In this document: in pieces, positions 49,242-57,944 of the stretch
Layout: each line of letters opens with the position of its first letter
Numbering within the stretch: the first letter of the stretch is position 1
Assembly (NCBI RefSeq): GCF_003460605.1
Contig: NZ_QTVN01000003.1
Span: 248,328 to 312,327, forward strand
DNA: 64,000 bases
Direction: 5' to 3'
Source: Ruminococcus sp. AF31-8BH
GTDB taxonomy: Bacteria; Bacillota; Clostridia; Lachnospirales; Lachnospiraceae
The notes under the pieces: model-generated
Database searches by the model: none
Told to the model about the DNA's origin: nothing
Seen by the model: the letters and a program-made list of their open reading frames with translations, nothing else
Program-made: the position numbers and the translations under genes

Positions 49242-49598
49242 TTAAGCGATTGCTTTCTTAGCGATCTCAGCAAGTGCTGCGAATCCCTGAGCATCGTTTA
49301 CAGCCATCTCAGCAAGCATCTTTCTGTTGATGTCGATGTTTGCAACTTTAAGGCCGTGCATCATTTTGCTGTAGGATAATCCGTTCATTCTTGCAGCAGC
49401 GTTGATACGTGCGATCCAGAGCTGTCTGAACTGACGTTTCTTCTGCTTTCTTCCAGCATAAGAGCTGGTAAGTGCACGCATAACAGACTGTTTTGCTACT
49501 CTATACTGTTTGGAACGAGCTCCTCTGTAGCCCTTTGCCAGTTTTAATACACGATTATGTTTTTTCTTTGCGTTTAATCCGCCTTTAATTCTTGCCAT
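49242..49598 (-). CDS. rplT: 50S ribosomal protein L20
   Basis: A 118-residue L20 with the conserved start [26 protein letters not shown] and [26 protein letters not shown]. It binds 23S rRNA during early assembly. In Bacillus subtilis L20 also represses this operon through the leader. It is 40 bp from rpmI. Confidence 0.98.
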   Translation of the reverse strand: MARIKGGLNAKKKHNRVLKLAKGYRGARSKQYRVAKQSVMRALTSSYAGRKQKKRQFRQLWIARINAAARMNGLSYSKMMHGLKVANIDINRKMLAEMAVNDAQGFAALAEIAKKAIA

Positions 49599-49638
49599 TT
49601 CTTATTTTCCTCCTGTTCGTCTTCTTCTATGCTATATC

Positions 49639-49836
49639 TTATAAATACGGTAATGCTTTCTTCATGCTCTTAACATTAGTAGAATCAACAACAGTAGCTT
49701 TTCTAAGATTTCTCTTTCTCTTCTGAGATTTCTTTGTTAAGATATGGCTCTTGTAAGCTTTATTTCTTACTAATTTTCCTGTTCCTGTTTTTTTGAAGCG
49801 CTTTGCTGCTGCTCTACAAGTTTTAATTTTTGGCAT
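49639..49836 (-). CDS. rpmI: 50S ribosomal protein L35
   Basis: A 65-residue basic protein, [33 protein letters not shown], typical of L35, between infC and rplT. SD AAGGAGGAAATT. Confidence 0.98.
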   Translation of the reverse strand: MPKIKTCRAAAKRFKKTGTGKLVRNKAYKSHILTKKSQKRKRNLRKATVVDSTNVKSMKKALPYL

Positions 49837-49925
49837 TGTAATTTCCTCCTTAATATCGTATCTATTTAATGTCCCTCATCCAGCCTGGCCGAACCCTTCC
49901 GGTCTCTCCAAATGAATGCAACATC

Positions 49926-50432
49926 CTAGTGTTTCTGTGCTAAAAACATTGTCATGCTTCTGCCTTCTACCTTAGCTGCCTTCTCAACTACGGCAACGTC
50001 CTTCAGCATCTCGGCAAAATCATCCAGAACATGCTTGCTGCTTGACATGTGTGCCATCTCTCTTCCGCGGAAGCGAAGTGTTACTTTAACTCTGTCGCCC
50101 TTGGTAAGGAATTTGCGTGCCGCCCCAGCCTTTGTGTTCAGGTCATTGGTATCAATATTTGGTGAAAGACGCACTTCTTTGACATCGATGGTCTTCTGCT
50201 TCTTCTTGGCTTCTTTTTCTTTTCTGGCAAGTTCGTAGCGATATTTACCATAGTCAATGATTTTGCATACCGGCGGCTTTGCCTGTGGGGCAATCTTTAC
50301 TAAATCAAGCTCTGCCTCCTGAGCCTTGGCCATAGCTTCTCTTGCGGACATGATTCCAAGCTGTTCTCCGTCCGGACCAATTAAGCGTACCTCTTTGTCT
50401 CTGATTTGTTCGTTGATCATTAAATTGCTAAT
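49926..50432 (-). CDS. infC: Translation initiation factor IF-3 (AUU start)
   Basis: A 168-residue IF-3: MINEQIRDKEVRLIGPDGEQLGI, PVCKIIDYGKYRYELARKEK, and a C-terminal domain ending MTMFLAQKH. The start is set at ATT 50432 (encoded SNLMINEQ): GGAGG lies 9 nt upstream, whereas the first ATG (50420) is 21 nt away. AUU initiation is the known autoregulatory device of infC, since IF-3 rejects non-AUG starts. The operon begins with an attenuator leader (50561-50699). Confidence 0.95.
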   Translation of the reverse strand: MSNLMINEQIRDKEVRLIGPDGEQLGIMSAREAMAKAQEAELDLVKIAPQAKPPVCKIIDYGKYRYELARKEKEAKKKQKTIDVKEVRLSPNIDTNDLNTKAGAARKFLTKGDRVKVTLRFRGREMAHMSSSKHVLDDFAEMLKDVAVVEKAAKVEGRSMTMFLAQKH

Positions 50433-50560
50433 TGTTGTGCACCTCCATACCTGATAGATGATCTGTTCTGTTCCAGTTTCTAACCCCTGGACTCTCATTC
50501 CCCTTCGCAGGAAATTCCTGCCTCATACATGACTTCCTGTTCTTATGCTTCCTCAAACAT

Positions 50561-50699
50561 AAAAAAAGTGCGGACAGAATCCACACTTCTCCTATTACAC
50601 CCGCGAACTAAGTCACGCGCTGCTGTGCAATATGAACCCGAGCCGCATCTAAATGTGCGCTGAGGTGAGAGTGAACTCTGCTTTCTTTTCATCACGTAC
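50561..50699 (-). ncRNA. Leader of infC-rpmI-rplT with attenuator (L20 leader type)
   Basis: From the promoter at 50706-50734, a roughly 140-nt leader ends in a terminator: minus strand AAGTGTGGA, loop, TCCGCACTT, then TTTTTT (complement of 50561-50588). The intervening region has GC-rich arms (AGCGCAC, CAGCGCGTGA) that could form an L20-binding structure and an antiterminator. It is placed as expected for the Firmicute L20 leader; the exact family match needs a covariance model. Confidence 0.65.
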
Positions 50700-50705
50700 T
50701 GTTGA

Positions 50706-50734
50706 ATAATACCATGTCTTTTCTTGAAAGTCAA
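50706..50734 (-). promoter_or_regulatory. infC operon promoter
   Basis: Minus strand: TTGACT (50729-50734), 17 bp, TATTAT (50706-50711). Confidence 0.75.
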
Positions 50735-50862
50735 GATATTTTTCTTATTTTTTCACATATTTTTTATTCCAAATAATGTAAGGAGCAACAGGTATATTTT
50801 GAATAATTCCGGAAAAACTAAAAATGTTTCATAACACAATCATTACTATCAGGAGGCAAACT

Positions 50863-51183
50863 ATGACTATTTTAAAATGTTCCGCAACAACCTGTGCCTA
50901 CAACGAGGATATGCTCTGTTCCAGAGGCGAAATTGATATGATGGGGGAAAGTGCCCATAGTGCTGAAGAAACCTGCTGCGGCAGTTTTCGGGAAAAAGGC
51001 CAGGGTACTATGAACAGTGCAAAAAATGGCTGTGGCTGCGAAACCATCCAGATTGACTGTAAAGCCTGCGGCTGCACCTACAATGACAAGTGTAAATGTA
51101 CTGCCGCTTCCATTAATGTAGATGGAAATGATGCCAGAAAATGTGATGAAACAAAGTGCAGCACTTTCCAGTGCGAATACTAA
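50863..51183 (+). CDS. DUF1540-family cysteine-rich protein
   Basis: A 106-residue protein with two DUF1540 copies (about 4-45 and 62-105): CSATTCAYNEDMLCSRGEID, then ETCCGSF; and IDCKACGCTYNDKCKCTAAS, then CDETKCSTFQCEY. Each has the four-plus-cysteine pattern expected to bind metal. The family is common in Clostridia and sporulating Firmicutes; function unknown. The start ATG 50863 follows AGGAGG. It stands alone between infC and ftsZ, ending in a bidirectional terminator. Confidence 0.9.
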   Translation: MTILKCSATTCAYNEDMLCSRGEIDMMGESAHSAEETCCGSFREKGQGTMNSAKNGCGCETIQIDCKACGCTYNDKCKCTAASINVDGNDARKCDETKCSTFQCEY

Positions 51184-51214
51184 AAGCAGTAATTCAAATT
51201 TCCTGCTGCAGGTA

Positions 51215-51242
51215 AAAAAGCCTCCGCATATACATGCGGAGG
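51215..51242. terminator. Bidirectional terminator between DUF1540 and ftsZ
   Basis: CCTCCGCAT (51221-51229) and ATGCGGAGG (51234-51242) pair perfectly; A-run before and T-run after. Confidence 0.9.
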
Positions 51243-51260
51243 TCTTTTGTCTGCAATAAA

Positions 51261-52421
51261 TTATCTGTTTCTTAAGAAATCCGGAATCTGGATATCTTTC
51301 TTCTGAACAGTGCTGGATGGTGTCTTCGCTGTGAATGGTGTCGCATTCATAGTAGGCATGCTGAAGCTAGGCATGTTCAGGTTCACGCCGGCAGATGCTG
51401 TGGAAGCCGGTCTCTTGTTGGAAAATACGGAATTGCTTGCCTTGCTTCCAAATGGGTTGTTGGCCTGTGCATTGTCTGTAAGACCTGTAGCAATAACTGT
51501 GATTCTTGCATAATCAGCAACAGAGTCATCATACATAGCACCGAAGATGATGTTTGCATCCTCACCAGTAAGCTCCTGTACATAGCTTGCTGCATCGTTT
51601 GCATCCATAAGGGAGATATCACCGGAAATGTTGATGATAACATGTGTAGCACCCTTGATGGTAGTCTCAAGCAGCGGAGAAGAAACTGCCTGCTGAACAG
51701 CCTCCATAGCCTTGTCATCGCCTCTTGCCTCACCGATACCGATGTGAGCGATTCCCTTATCTGTCATAACAGTCTGTACATCAGCAAAGTCGAGGTTGAT
51801 AAGAGCCGGCAGATTGATCAGGTCTGTGATGCCCTGAACGGCCTGCTGCAGAACCTCGTCTGCCTTTCTCAGTGCTTCCGGCATAGTAGTACGGCGGTCC
51901 ACGATCTCCAGTAATTTATCATTCGGGATCACGATCAGTGTATCAACTGCTTTCTTCAGGTTCTCGATACCTGCAAGGGCATTGTTCATACGTGTCTTCG
52001 CTTCAAAACGGAAAGGCTTGGTCACAACACCTACAGTGAGGATACCCATTTCCTTCGCTGCTGCTGCGATAACCGGTGCAGCACCTGTACCGGTTCCACC
52101 GCCCATACCGCAGGTAACGAATACCATGTCAGCACCTTCGATGATCTGCTTTACTTCCTCAATGCTTTCTTCTGCTGCTTTCTGTCCAACCTCAGGCTGT
52201 GCTCCTGCACCAAGACCTTTGGTAATCTTCTCACCGATCTGAAGTACAGTTGGAGCTTTACACAGAGTCAGAGCCTGCTTATCTGTATTAACTCCTACAA
52301 ACTCTACCCCGCCGATGGCTTCCTCAACCATTCTGTTGACTGCGTTATTTCCGGCGCCGCCTACTCCGATTACAATAATCTTTGCAGAGGATTCCGCCTC
52401 ATTTGACATTATCTCTAACAA
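51261..52421 (-). CDS. ftsZ: Cell division protein FtsZ
   Basis: A 386-residue FtsZ. GTP-binding motifs are [15 protein letters not shown], the tubulin signature [15 protein letters not shown], and [11 protein letters not shown]; the linker is 50-60 residues and the conserved C-terminal peptide is IQIPDFLRN. The start is TTG at 52421, 7 nt from AGGAGG; the first ATG (MSNEAES) is 12 nt further. It is the last gene of the division cluster here, with no ftsA upstream. A 363-bp spacer with a palindromic element precedes it. Confidence 0.97.
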   Translation of the reverse strand: MLEIMSNEAESSAKIIVIGVGGAGNNAVNRMVEEAIGGVEFVGVNTDKQALTLCKAPTVLQIGEKITKGLGAGAQPEVGQKAAEESIEEVKQIIEGADMVFVTCGMGGGTGTGAAPVIAAAAKEMGILTVGVVTKPFRFEAKTRMNNALAGIENLKKAVDTLIVIPNDKLLEIVDRRTTMPEALRKADEVLQQAVQGITDLINLPALINLDFADVQTVMTDKGIAHIGIGEARGDDKAMEAVQQAVSSPLLETTIKGATHVIINISGDISLMDANDAASYVQELTGEDANIIFGAMYDDSVADYARITVIATGLTDNAQANNPFGSKASNSVFSNKRPASTASAGVNLNMPSFSMPTMNATPFTAKTPSSTVQKKDIQIPDFLRNR

Positions 52422-52479
52422 TGTACTTCCTCCTTTATTTCTACCTTATATCCTTTATCTCTAATCTTAGTCAATATAC

Positions 52480-52684
52480 ATGATACCAGTGTCAAAAGAT
52501 CAAAAAGCTGTTCATGCTTGCACGATAAGGCTTTTGAGCTTGGGACACGCCAAATATGAGAAAGCAGCGATTTACATAGTAAATCAGCGGATTTCGAATA
52601 TTTGAAGAATTGTGGGAGCAGCATAGCTGCGGAACAATCCGGGTATCAAATGAGTGGCAAAATTCATTTTGACACTCATCTCAT
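52480..52684. repeat. 205-bp element with terminal inverted repeats and internal hairpins
   Basis: AGTGTCAAAA (52488-52497) pairs with TTTTGACACT (52667-52676), and outer ATGA/TCAT extends it. Inside are several hairpins: GATTTAC/GTAAATC, GCAGC/GCTGC, CAAAAAGC/GCTTTTG, and ATGAGTG/CACTCAT (52650-52679). It fills the ftsQ-ftsZ spacer (52422-52784) with no credible gene. It could be a miniature mobile element or a structured RNA in the ftsZ leader. Confidence 0.6.
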
Positions 52685-52784
52685 ATACATACCAAGCTGC
52701 ATATAGCTATATCATATATTTTTTTTAGGAATTTATCAACCACTAATTTTGTTTTTTTACACTTTTTTCTCGAAAATTGAAAGA

Positions 52785-53861
52785 TTACTCTTCATAATCG
52801 TCCTCTTCCTGGTCATCCCAGTTGGATTCTTCCGTATAATCTTCCTCGTCGCTGGTGTCATTTGGATTAGGACCTACGTAATTTCCATCCTTGTCAAGCT
52901 GTCCGTATCCGGTGTAGCTGCCGTCCTCCATATAGCCGCCCAGCCAGTCACCGTTTGCCGCAATGCTTTCCTCGGTAGGCTTTGGACCTACGTAATTCAT
53001 ATTGGCATCATACTCGCCCTCGCCGGTATAGTCCCCCTCTTCGTCATAGCCGCCGTGCCAGTTCGCGATCGCATTCTCATAGGCACTAGTGGTGTCAATA
53101 CTCGTCGTGGTATCTTCCTCGTCCATTTCTCGCTCAAAGGTGATGAGCTTGGAAGAATCCGTTACATTCTCCATGTGAAGGATTCCTTTTTCCCCGGAAA
53201 GCTTTGGCAGGATCGCGCTTACCCGGATCATCTTGTCCTCCAGGTACTCGTCCTTTCCCAACATAACCTGCACATCGCCGTAGGTCAGGGTGATCTGATA
53301 GCTGCTGTCAAACTCTATGTGATCTGGGATTACGTCATTTTTCTGGAAAATGGTGGAAAGCGCCACTGCAGTAGTCAGAACCGAACTTCCCTTGATTGGA
53401 AGCTTCTCCCCCTGGATCACATGGCTTACCTGGATCCCGTCAAAAAAAGGAACCAGCTCGTCCCGTGTGTGGGAACTCTCAATAAAAATACCATTGCGGT
53501 CAAAATACACGTAGCTGTCCAGATAGGGAATGCATCCCACTGCCTTCTTCTCCCGGACACTGATGCAGATGCTGTTATGGGAAAGGCGGGTAATGTTAAA
53601 GCCCTCTACAAACGGCACATCCTCCACATCCACCCTGGAATGAAGAAGCACAGCAAGAACAGAGTTATCTGTAAATGCACCCTGCAGAGCCATGCTTTTT
53701 ACTTCCTCATCGGAATAACGGGCAGTTCCCATTACTTCCACTTTGCTTACATGAAAATAAGAAAAGAAAAAAACAAGGCCTGCCAGCAAAACTGCTCCCA
53801 GGGTACAAAAAATCATTTTCTTATGTTTTTTGTCAATCAGATTCTTTTTGAATAATTTCAT
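52785..53861 (-). CDS. divIB: Cell division protein FtsQ/DivIB with repeat-bearing acidic tail
   Basis: A 358-residue FtsQ/DivIB protein. A single membrane helix (about 17-38) is followed by a POTRA-like region (VSKVEVMGTARYSDEEVKSM) and a β domain. The last 110 residues are unusual: two similar units, WHGGYDEEGDYTGEGEYD and WLGGYMEDGSYTGYGQLD, each ending NYVGP, then a very acidic end. Typical DivIB tails are shorter and unstructured. It links the division septum assembly across the membrane. It starts 7 bp after murA. Confidence 0.92.
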   Translation of the reverse strand: MKLFKKNLIDKKHKKMIFCTLGAVLLAGLVFFFSYFHVSKVEVMGTARYSDEEVKSMALQGAFTDNSVLAVLLHSRVDVEDVPFVEGFNITRLSHNSICISVREKKAVGCIPYLDSYVYFDRNGIFIESSHTRDELVPFFDGIQVSHVIQGEKLPIKGSSVLTTAVALSTIFQKNDVIPDHIEFDSSYQITLTYGDVQVMLGKDEYLEDKMIRVSAILPKLSGEKGILHMENVTDSSKLITFEREMDEEDTTTSIDTTSAYENAIANWHGGYDEEGDYTGEGEYDANMNYVGPKPTEESIAANGDWLGGYMEDGSYTGYGQLDKDGNYVGPNPNDTSDEEDYTEESNWDDQEEDDYEE

Positions 53862-53868
53862 AATCCTG

Positions 53869-55137
53869 TTATTCCTGTATCCTTTTTACTGCCGCACCTA
53901 ACTGCTCAAGATCCTGGCAAATATGCTCATATCCCCTTCGCACAAAAGAATAGCCTTCCAGAACCGTGGTTCCGGCCGCCACCAGTGCTGCCAGTATCAG
54001 CGCTGCACCGCCTCTTAATTCCTGTGCTCTTACAAAGGTGCCGGTAAGGGGCTTCCCGCCCTGGATCAGAGCGTCTCTTCCCAGAATCCGGATGTCTGCT
54101 CCCATACGCACCAGTTCCGGCGCTGCCTTGTAGCGGTCCTCAAAAATAGCTTCCCGAATAAGGCTTGTGCCTTCCACAGTGGCCAGAACCGCCATCAGAG
54201 GAGACTGCAGGTCTGTGGGAAAGCCCGGATATACGCCTGTTTCCAGAAATGCTACGGGGCTGTGAACATTTTTTCCATTGACTAACAGTTTACCACCGAT
54301 GCCGCTATATTGTCCACCTATTTTCCGATATACTTCCAGAAAGGAATCAAGTTCCCCCTCCGGCGGACCGGTCAGGGTGATCTCACTTCTTGTAATGGCA
54401 GCCGCACAGATATAGGTTCCTGCCACAATCCGGTCCGGCGGCACCCAACTGCTGCCTCCCCTCAGGCCTTCCACTCCACTGACACAGATTCGCCCGGTAC
54501 CGTCCCCTGTAATCTGCGCGCCCATGGTACGAAGATAATGACAAAGCCAGCTGATTTCCGGCTCGCAGGCACAGTTTTCCAGAACCGTTTCTCCCTTTGC
54601 CAGCACTGCCCCCAGAATTCCCTGCTGGGTGGCTCCCACACTTCTTTTTGGAAAAGAGAACTCTGTTCCCTTCATTCTTTCACACTCTGCGCTTAACTGC
54701 CCTGCCACTTCCTGTATCCTGGCCCCAAGACTTTCCAGAACCAGAAGATGCATGTCAATGGGGCGTTTTCCGATCACGCATCCCCCCGGATAGCCAAGAC
54801 TGCCTTTTTTATTTCTTCCAAGAAGTGCCCCCAGAAGGATCACAGAAGACCGCATTCTCCCTGTGAAGGAAAATGGGACCTCTGTTTTGTCCGCTTTGGT
54901 GCAGTCCAGATACAGATCGTGGTCCTCCCACCAGGTTACAGCCCCCAGATTCTGCAGGATTTCTTCCATGCAAAATACATCCGCAATTCTCGGACAGCCT
55001 TTCAGTACGCTCACTCCCCGGTGTAAAAGAGAAGCCGCCATCATAGGCAGCGCTGCATTTTTGGAGCCCTGTATCTGAACATTTCCCTTCAGCTTGTGTC
55101 CCCCTTCAATGAAAATCCGGTCATTCAAGCCATTCAC
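53869..55137 (-). CDS. murA: UDP-N-acetylglucosamine 1-carboxyvinyltransferase (MurA)
   Basis: A 422-residue enolpyruvyl transferase that makes the first committed peptidoglycan precursor. The N-terminal IQGSKNAALPMMAASLL carries the catalytic Lys. Cys of GYPGGCVIGKRPIDMH is the PEP/fosfomycin-reactive residue. VPPDRIVAGTYICAAAIT and YPGFPTDLQSPLMAVLATV also match. Firmicutes often carry two copies; which this is cannot be told. Its position between ftsW and ftsQ, where murG/murB are common, is unusual. Confidence 0.95.
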   Translation of the reverse strand: MNGLNDRIFIEGGHKLKGNVQIQGSKNAALPMMAASLLHRGVSVLKGCPRIADVFCMEEILQNLGAVTWWEDHDLYLDCTKADKTEVPFSFTGRMRSSVILLGALLGRNKKGSLGYPGGCVIGKRPIDMHLLVLESLGARIQEVAGQLSAECERMKGTEFSFPKRSVGATQQGILGAVLAKGETVLENCACEPEISWLCHYLRTMGAQITGDGTGRICVSGVEGLRGGSSWVPPDRIVAGTYICAAAITRSEITLTGPPEGELDSFLEVYRKIGGQYSGIGGKLLVNGKNVHSPVAFLETGVYPGFPTDLQSPLMAVLATVEGTSLIREAIFEDRYKAAPELVRMGADIRILGRDALIQGGKPLTGTFVRAQELRGGAALILAALVAAGTTVLEGYSFVRRGYEHICQDLEQLGAAVKRIQE

Positions 55138-55199
55138 TCCTAAAGGGCCTCTTACCTTTTATTGTATGCAGTTTTCTTAATCTGGTGATAAAATCAGAC

Positions 55200-55343
55200 G
55201 TTACTGTTCACTCCGTTCACAGCAACGCGCTTCGCGATGCACAGAAATCATGCATTCGCATGATTTCGCGCCGCAATTCTCAGGTTTTCTGTGAACTTTG
55301 TTCACAAAAAACACCTCGCGGAACATTGCCAGTGAACAGTAAC
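55200..55343. repeat. 144-bp nested palindromic element between murA and ftsW
   Basis: GTTACTGTTCACT (55200-55212) and AGTGAACAGTAAC (55331-55343) are perfect 13-bp terminal inverted repeats. GTTCACAG/CTGTGAAC and GAAATCATGC/GCATGATTTC (55244-55267) nest inside. No gene is encoded. It resembles a REP/MITE-like repeat. Confidence 0.7.
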
Positions 55344-55353
55344 AATCAGACAG

Positions 55354-56445
55354 CTATTTCATTCCGCCGCGGCTTACGCTTAAGGCCAGCCCCATTTCCC
55401 CCAGAAGAAACACCACAGACGTTCCTCCGTAGCTTACAAAAGGAAGTGTAATTCCTGTATTGGGGATGGTGTTGGTCACAACCGCAATGTTCAGGATCAC
55501 CTGGATCGCCATGTGACTCATAATGCCGCTGCAGATCAAAGTGCCTTCCAGATCCCGGCAGTGCAGGGCAATTACGCACAGCCTCCACAAAAGCAGTCCG
55601 AAGATCAGGATCAGAAAAGAAGCCCCTGCAAGCCCCTGTTCCTCACAGATAATGGAAAAAATCATATCATTCTGCGCCTCCGGCACGAACCCCAGCTTCT
55701 GAAGGCTGCTGCCAAATCCCCTGCCGAAGATTCCGCCGCTTCCAATGGCATAAAGCCCCTGTATGGTCTGGAAGCCTTTTTCGTATTTCTCAGGATTCCG
55801 CCAGATTGCCAGCCGTTCCAGCCGGTAGCTTTCCGCTGCCAGAAACACCGCGATCACCGCCACCCCGGCGGCTCCCATTCCAATAAACCTGGCATATCCA
55901 GGGTCTGATACAAAGATCAGCACCACGCCGATTCCAAGTATGATAATAGCAGTACTCAGGTTATTGGTGCCGACCAGTCCCACGATTGGAAGCAGGGTCA
56001 TCATAGTCCTGCACATAAACCAGAAGCCAGCTGTCTTTTTTCTGCTCTTTTCGATCTGCCAAGTAAGGAACAGAATCACGGCGACCTTGGCAAACTCTGA
56101 GGGCTGAAAGGAAAGAGGCCCAAAATTCAGCCACCTCTTGGAACCGTTAATCTCCTGTCCCACCAGCAGAACCGCAGTGGAAAGTGCCATGGACAAAAGA
56201 TAGGCAGCCGGTGCCAGCCCCACGAAAAAGCGGTAATCCATTTCCGCTACTATGTACATTGCCATAAGTCCAAGGGCAGTGGCAAAAAGCTGCTTTTTAA
56301 AATAATAGGCAGAGTCGCCGAAACGCACTCTGCCATTGTATTCACTGATGGAAAACAGCATGATCAGCCCGAATACTGCCAGAAGCAGCACCAGGATCAG
56401 AAGGACCATATCTGTTTTCATTTTTGGATTTTTCTCCCGGATCAT
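55354..56445 (-). CDS. ftsW: FtsW/SEDS-family glycosyltransferase
   Basis: A 363-residue SEDS protein with about nine or ten membrane helices. Hallmarks: GSKRWLNFGPLSFQPSEFAK, the long loop YEKGFQTIQGLYAIGSGGIFGRGFG, LGFVPEAQNDMIFSIICEEQG and NTIPNTGITLPFVSYGGTSV. It polymerises lipid II at the septum together with a class B PBP (two are encoded nearby). It is the first gene after a terminator that follows murD, so it needs its own promoter; none was clear. Confidence 0.94.
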   Translation of the reverse strand: MIREKNPKMKTDMVLLILVLLLAVFGLIMLFSISEYNGRVRFGDSAYYFKKQLFATALGLMAMYIVAEMDYRFFVGLAPAAYLLSMALSTAVLLVGQEINGSKRWLNFGPLSFQPSEFAKVAVILFLTWQIEKSRKKTAGFWFMCRTMMTLLPIVGLVGTNNLSTAIIILGIGVVLIFVSDPGYARFIGMGAAGVAVIAVFLAAESYRLERLAIWRNPEKYEKGFQTIQGLYAIGSGGIFGRGFGSSLQKLGFVPEAQNDMIFSIICEEQGLAGASFLILIFGLLLWRLCVIALHCRDLEGTLICSGIMSHMAIQVILNIAVVTNTIPNTGITLPFVSYGGTSVVFLLGEMGLALSVSRGGMK

Positions 56446-56523
56446 AGCTTGCTCCTGCTGGCTGCCTTATTTAAGCATATGCCAGAGGATGAACACCTAT
56501 GTCTGGGGATTTTTCCCCTATGT

Positions 56524-56553
56524 AAAAATAACCCAGGGAAATAGCTCCCTGGG
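56524..56553 (-). terminator. Terminator downstream of murD
   Basis: CCCAGGGA (56532-56539) and TCCCTGGG (56546-56553) pair; the minus strand ends TTATTTTTA. It divides the division cluster into separate transcripts. Confidence 0.85.
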
Positions 56554-56566
56554 TCAATATGCATTC

Positions 56567-57922
56567 TTACAGAGCTCTTACGAACTCCTTGAACATCTCG
56601 CCTCTCTGCTCATAGTTGTCAAACTGTCCCCAGCTTGCGCAGGCAGGAGATAACAGAACTGCGTCTCCGGCATTTGCCTTGTCTGCACACACCTGAACCG
56701 CTTCCTTTAAGTCCTCACAGAGGATAATATCATGGAAGCCGTTCTTCTCGGCTGCTGCCTTGATTTTCTCCTTGGTCTGACCGATGAGAACCAGGTATCT
56801 TACCTTACCGTCAAAGGCCTGAATCCACTCGTCATAGCTGGATTCCTTATCATAGCCGCCGCCGATCAGAAGTGTAGGACGGTTCATAGCCTGGATTCCC
56901 TTGATGGCTGCGTCCGGGTTAGTTCCCTTGGAATCGTTGTAGTAAGCGACACCATTCTTCTCTGTCACATACTCGATTCTGTGCTCAACAGCTGTAAATT
57001 CGCAGACGCTCTTACGGATGCTGTCCATATCAACGCCAGCGCAATAAGCCATGGCAACTGCTGCCATTACATTCTCAAAGTTATGAAGTCCAAGAAGCTT
57101 CAGGTCTCCTGTCTTCACTACCGGAATCTCTTCTGTCTTGGTGCGAAGAATGATCTGGTCTCCCTCAAGGAAAATACCCTGTTCCAGTCTTCTTGCGCTG
57201 GAGAAATATACGGTCTTCGGTACGATATGCTTACCAAACTCGCAGAGAACCTCATCCTCATAATTCAGTACGCACACATCCTCCGGGCCCTGGTTGCTGG
57301 TGATCAGCTCTTTCACACGGATGTACTCTGCCATGGTATGATGGCGGTTCAGATGATCCTCTGTAATGTTCAGAATGGCGCTTACCTTGGGAGCAAATTT
57401 GGAAATGGTCTCAAGCTGGAAGCTGCTGATCTCTGCAACTGTAATGGTGTTGTCTTTCATCTCCAATGCCTTGGAGGTGTATGGGGTACCGATATTTCCT
57501 ACTACAAAAACAGACTCTCTTGCATCCTTCATGATCTTGCCAAGAAGAGCGGTTGTGGTTGTTTTGCCGTTGGTTCCAGTAATGGCAAGAACCTCTCCCT
57601 TTCCGGTCTCATAGGCGAGCTCAACCTCTCCCCATACAGGAAGTCCCTGCTCATAAAAGCCCTTCACGATCGGAAGGTCCGTAGGAACGCCAGGGCTTAA
57701 CACAACCAGGTCAAGGCTGTCCTGAACCTCCTTTGGAAGCTCTCCTGCATAGATCTGAAGTTCATAATTGCCGCTTGTTTTATGTAATACGCTTTCTTTA
57801 TCCAAGTCTGCTTTTCCGTCATAGAGAATTGGGCAGGCACCTACAGCACCCAGAAGGTCTGCTGCACCGATGCCGCTTTTGCCGGCTCCGAAAACCAGAA
57901 CCTTTTTTCCTTTTAATTCCAT
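56567..57922 (-). CDS. murD: UDP-N-acetylmuramoyl-L-alanine--D-glutamate ligase (MurD)
   Basis: A 451-residue Mur ligase. The N-terminal KVLVFGAGKSGIGAADLLGA binds UDP-MurNAc-Ala. The ATP-binding motif is AITGTNGKTTTTALLGK. VAEISSFQLETISKFAPK, NITEDHLNRHH, YYNDSKGTNPDAAIKGIQAM and LLSPACASWGQFDNYEQRG confirm MurD over other Mur ligases. It follows mraY by 22 bp. Confidence 0.97.
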   Translation of the reverse strand: MELKGKKVLVFGAGKSGIGAADLLGAVGACPILYDGKADLDKESVLHKTSGNYELQIYAGELPKEVQDSLDLVVLSPGVPTDLPIVKGFYEQGLPVWGEVELAYETGKGEVLAITGTNGKTTTTALLGKIMKDARESVFVVGNIGTPYTSKALEMKDNTITVAEISSFQLETISKFAPKVSAILNITEDHLNRHHTMAEYIRVKELITSNQGPEDVCVLNYEDEVLCEFGKHIVPKTVYFSSARRLEQGIFLEGDQIILRTKTEEIPVVKTGDLKLLGLHNFENVMAAVAMAYCAGVDMDSIRKSVCEFTAVEHRIEYVTEKNGVAYYNDSKGTNPDAAIKGIQAMNRPTLLIGGGYDKESSYDEWIQAFDGKVRYLVLIGQTKEKIKAAAEKNGFHDIILCEDLKEAVQVCADKANAGDAVLLSPACASWGQFDNYEQRGEMFKEFVRAL

Positions 57923-57944
57923 AATAAAATTCCTCCTTAATGCC

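Noticed and set aside
52415..52624. 69-codon minus-strand open frame in the ftsZ leader
   Set aside because: It falls inside the palindromic 52480-52684 element and has no ribosome-binding site. It probably only reflects the repeat.
52749..53855. 368-codon plus-strand open frame, hydrophobic at its start
   Set aside because: It is the antisense of divIB. Its composition follows the opposite strand's codon usage and it has no Shine-Dalgarno sequence.
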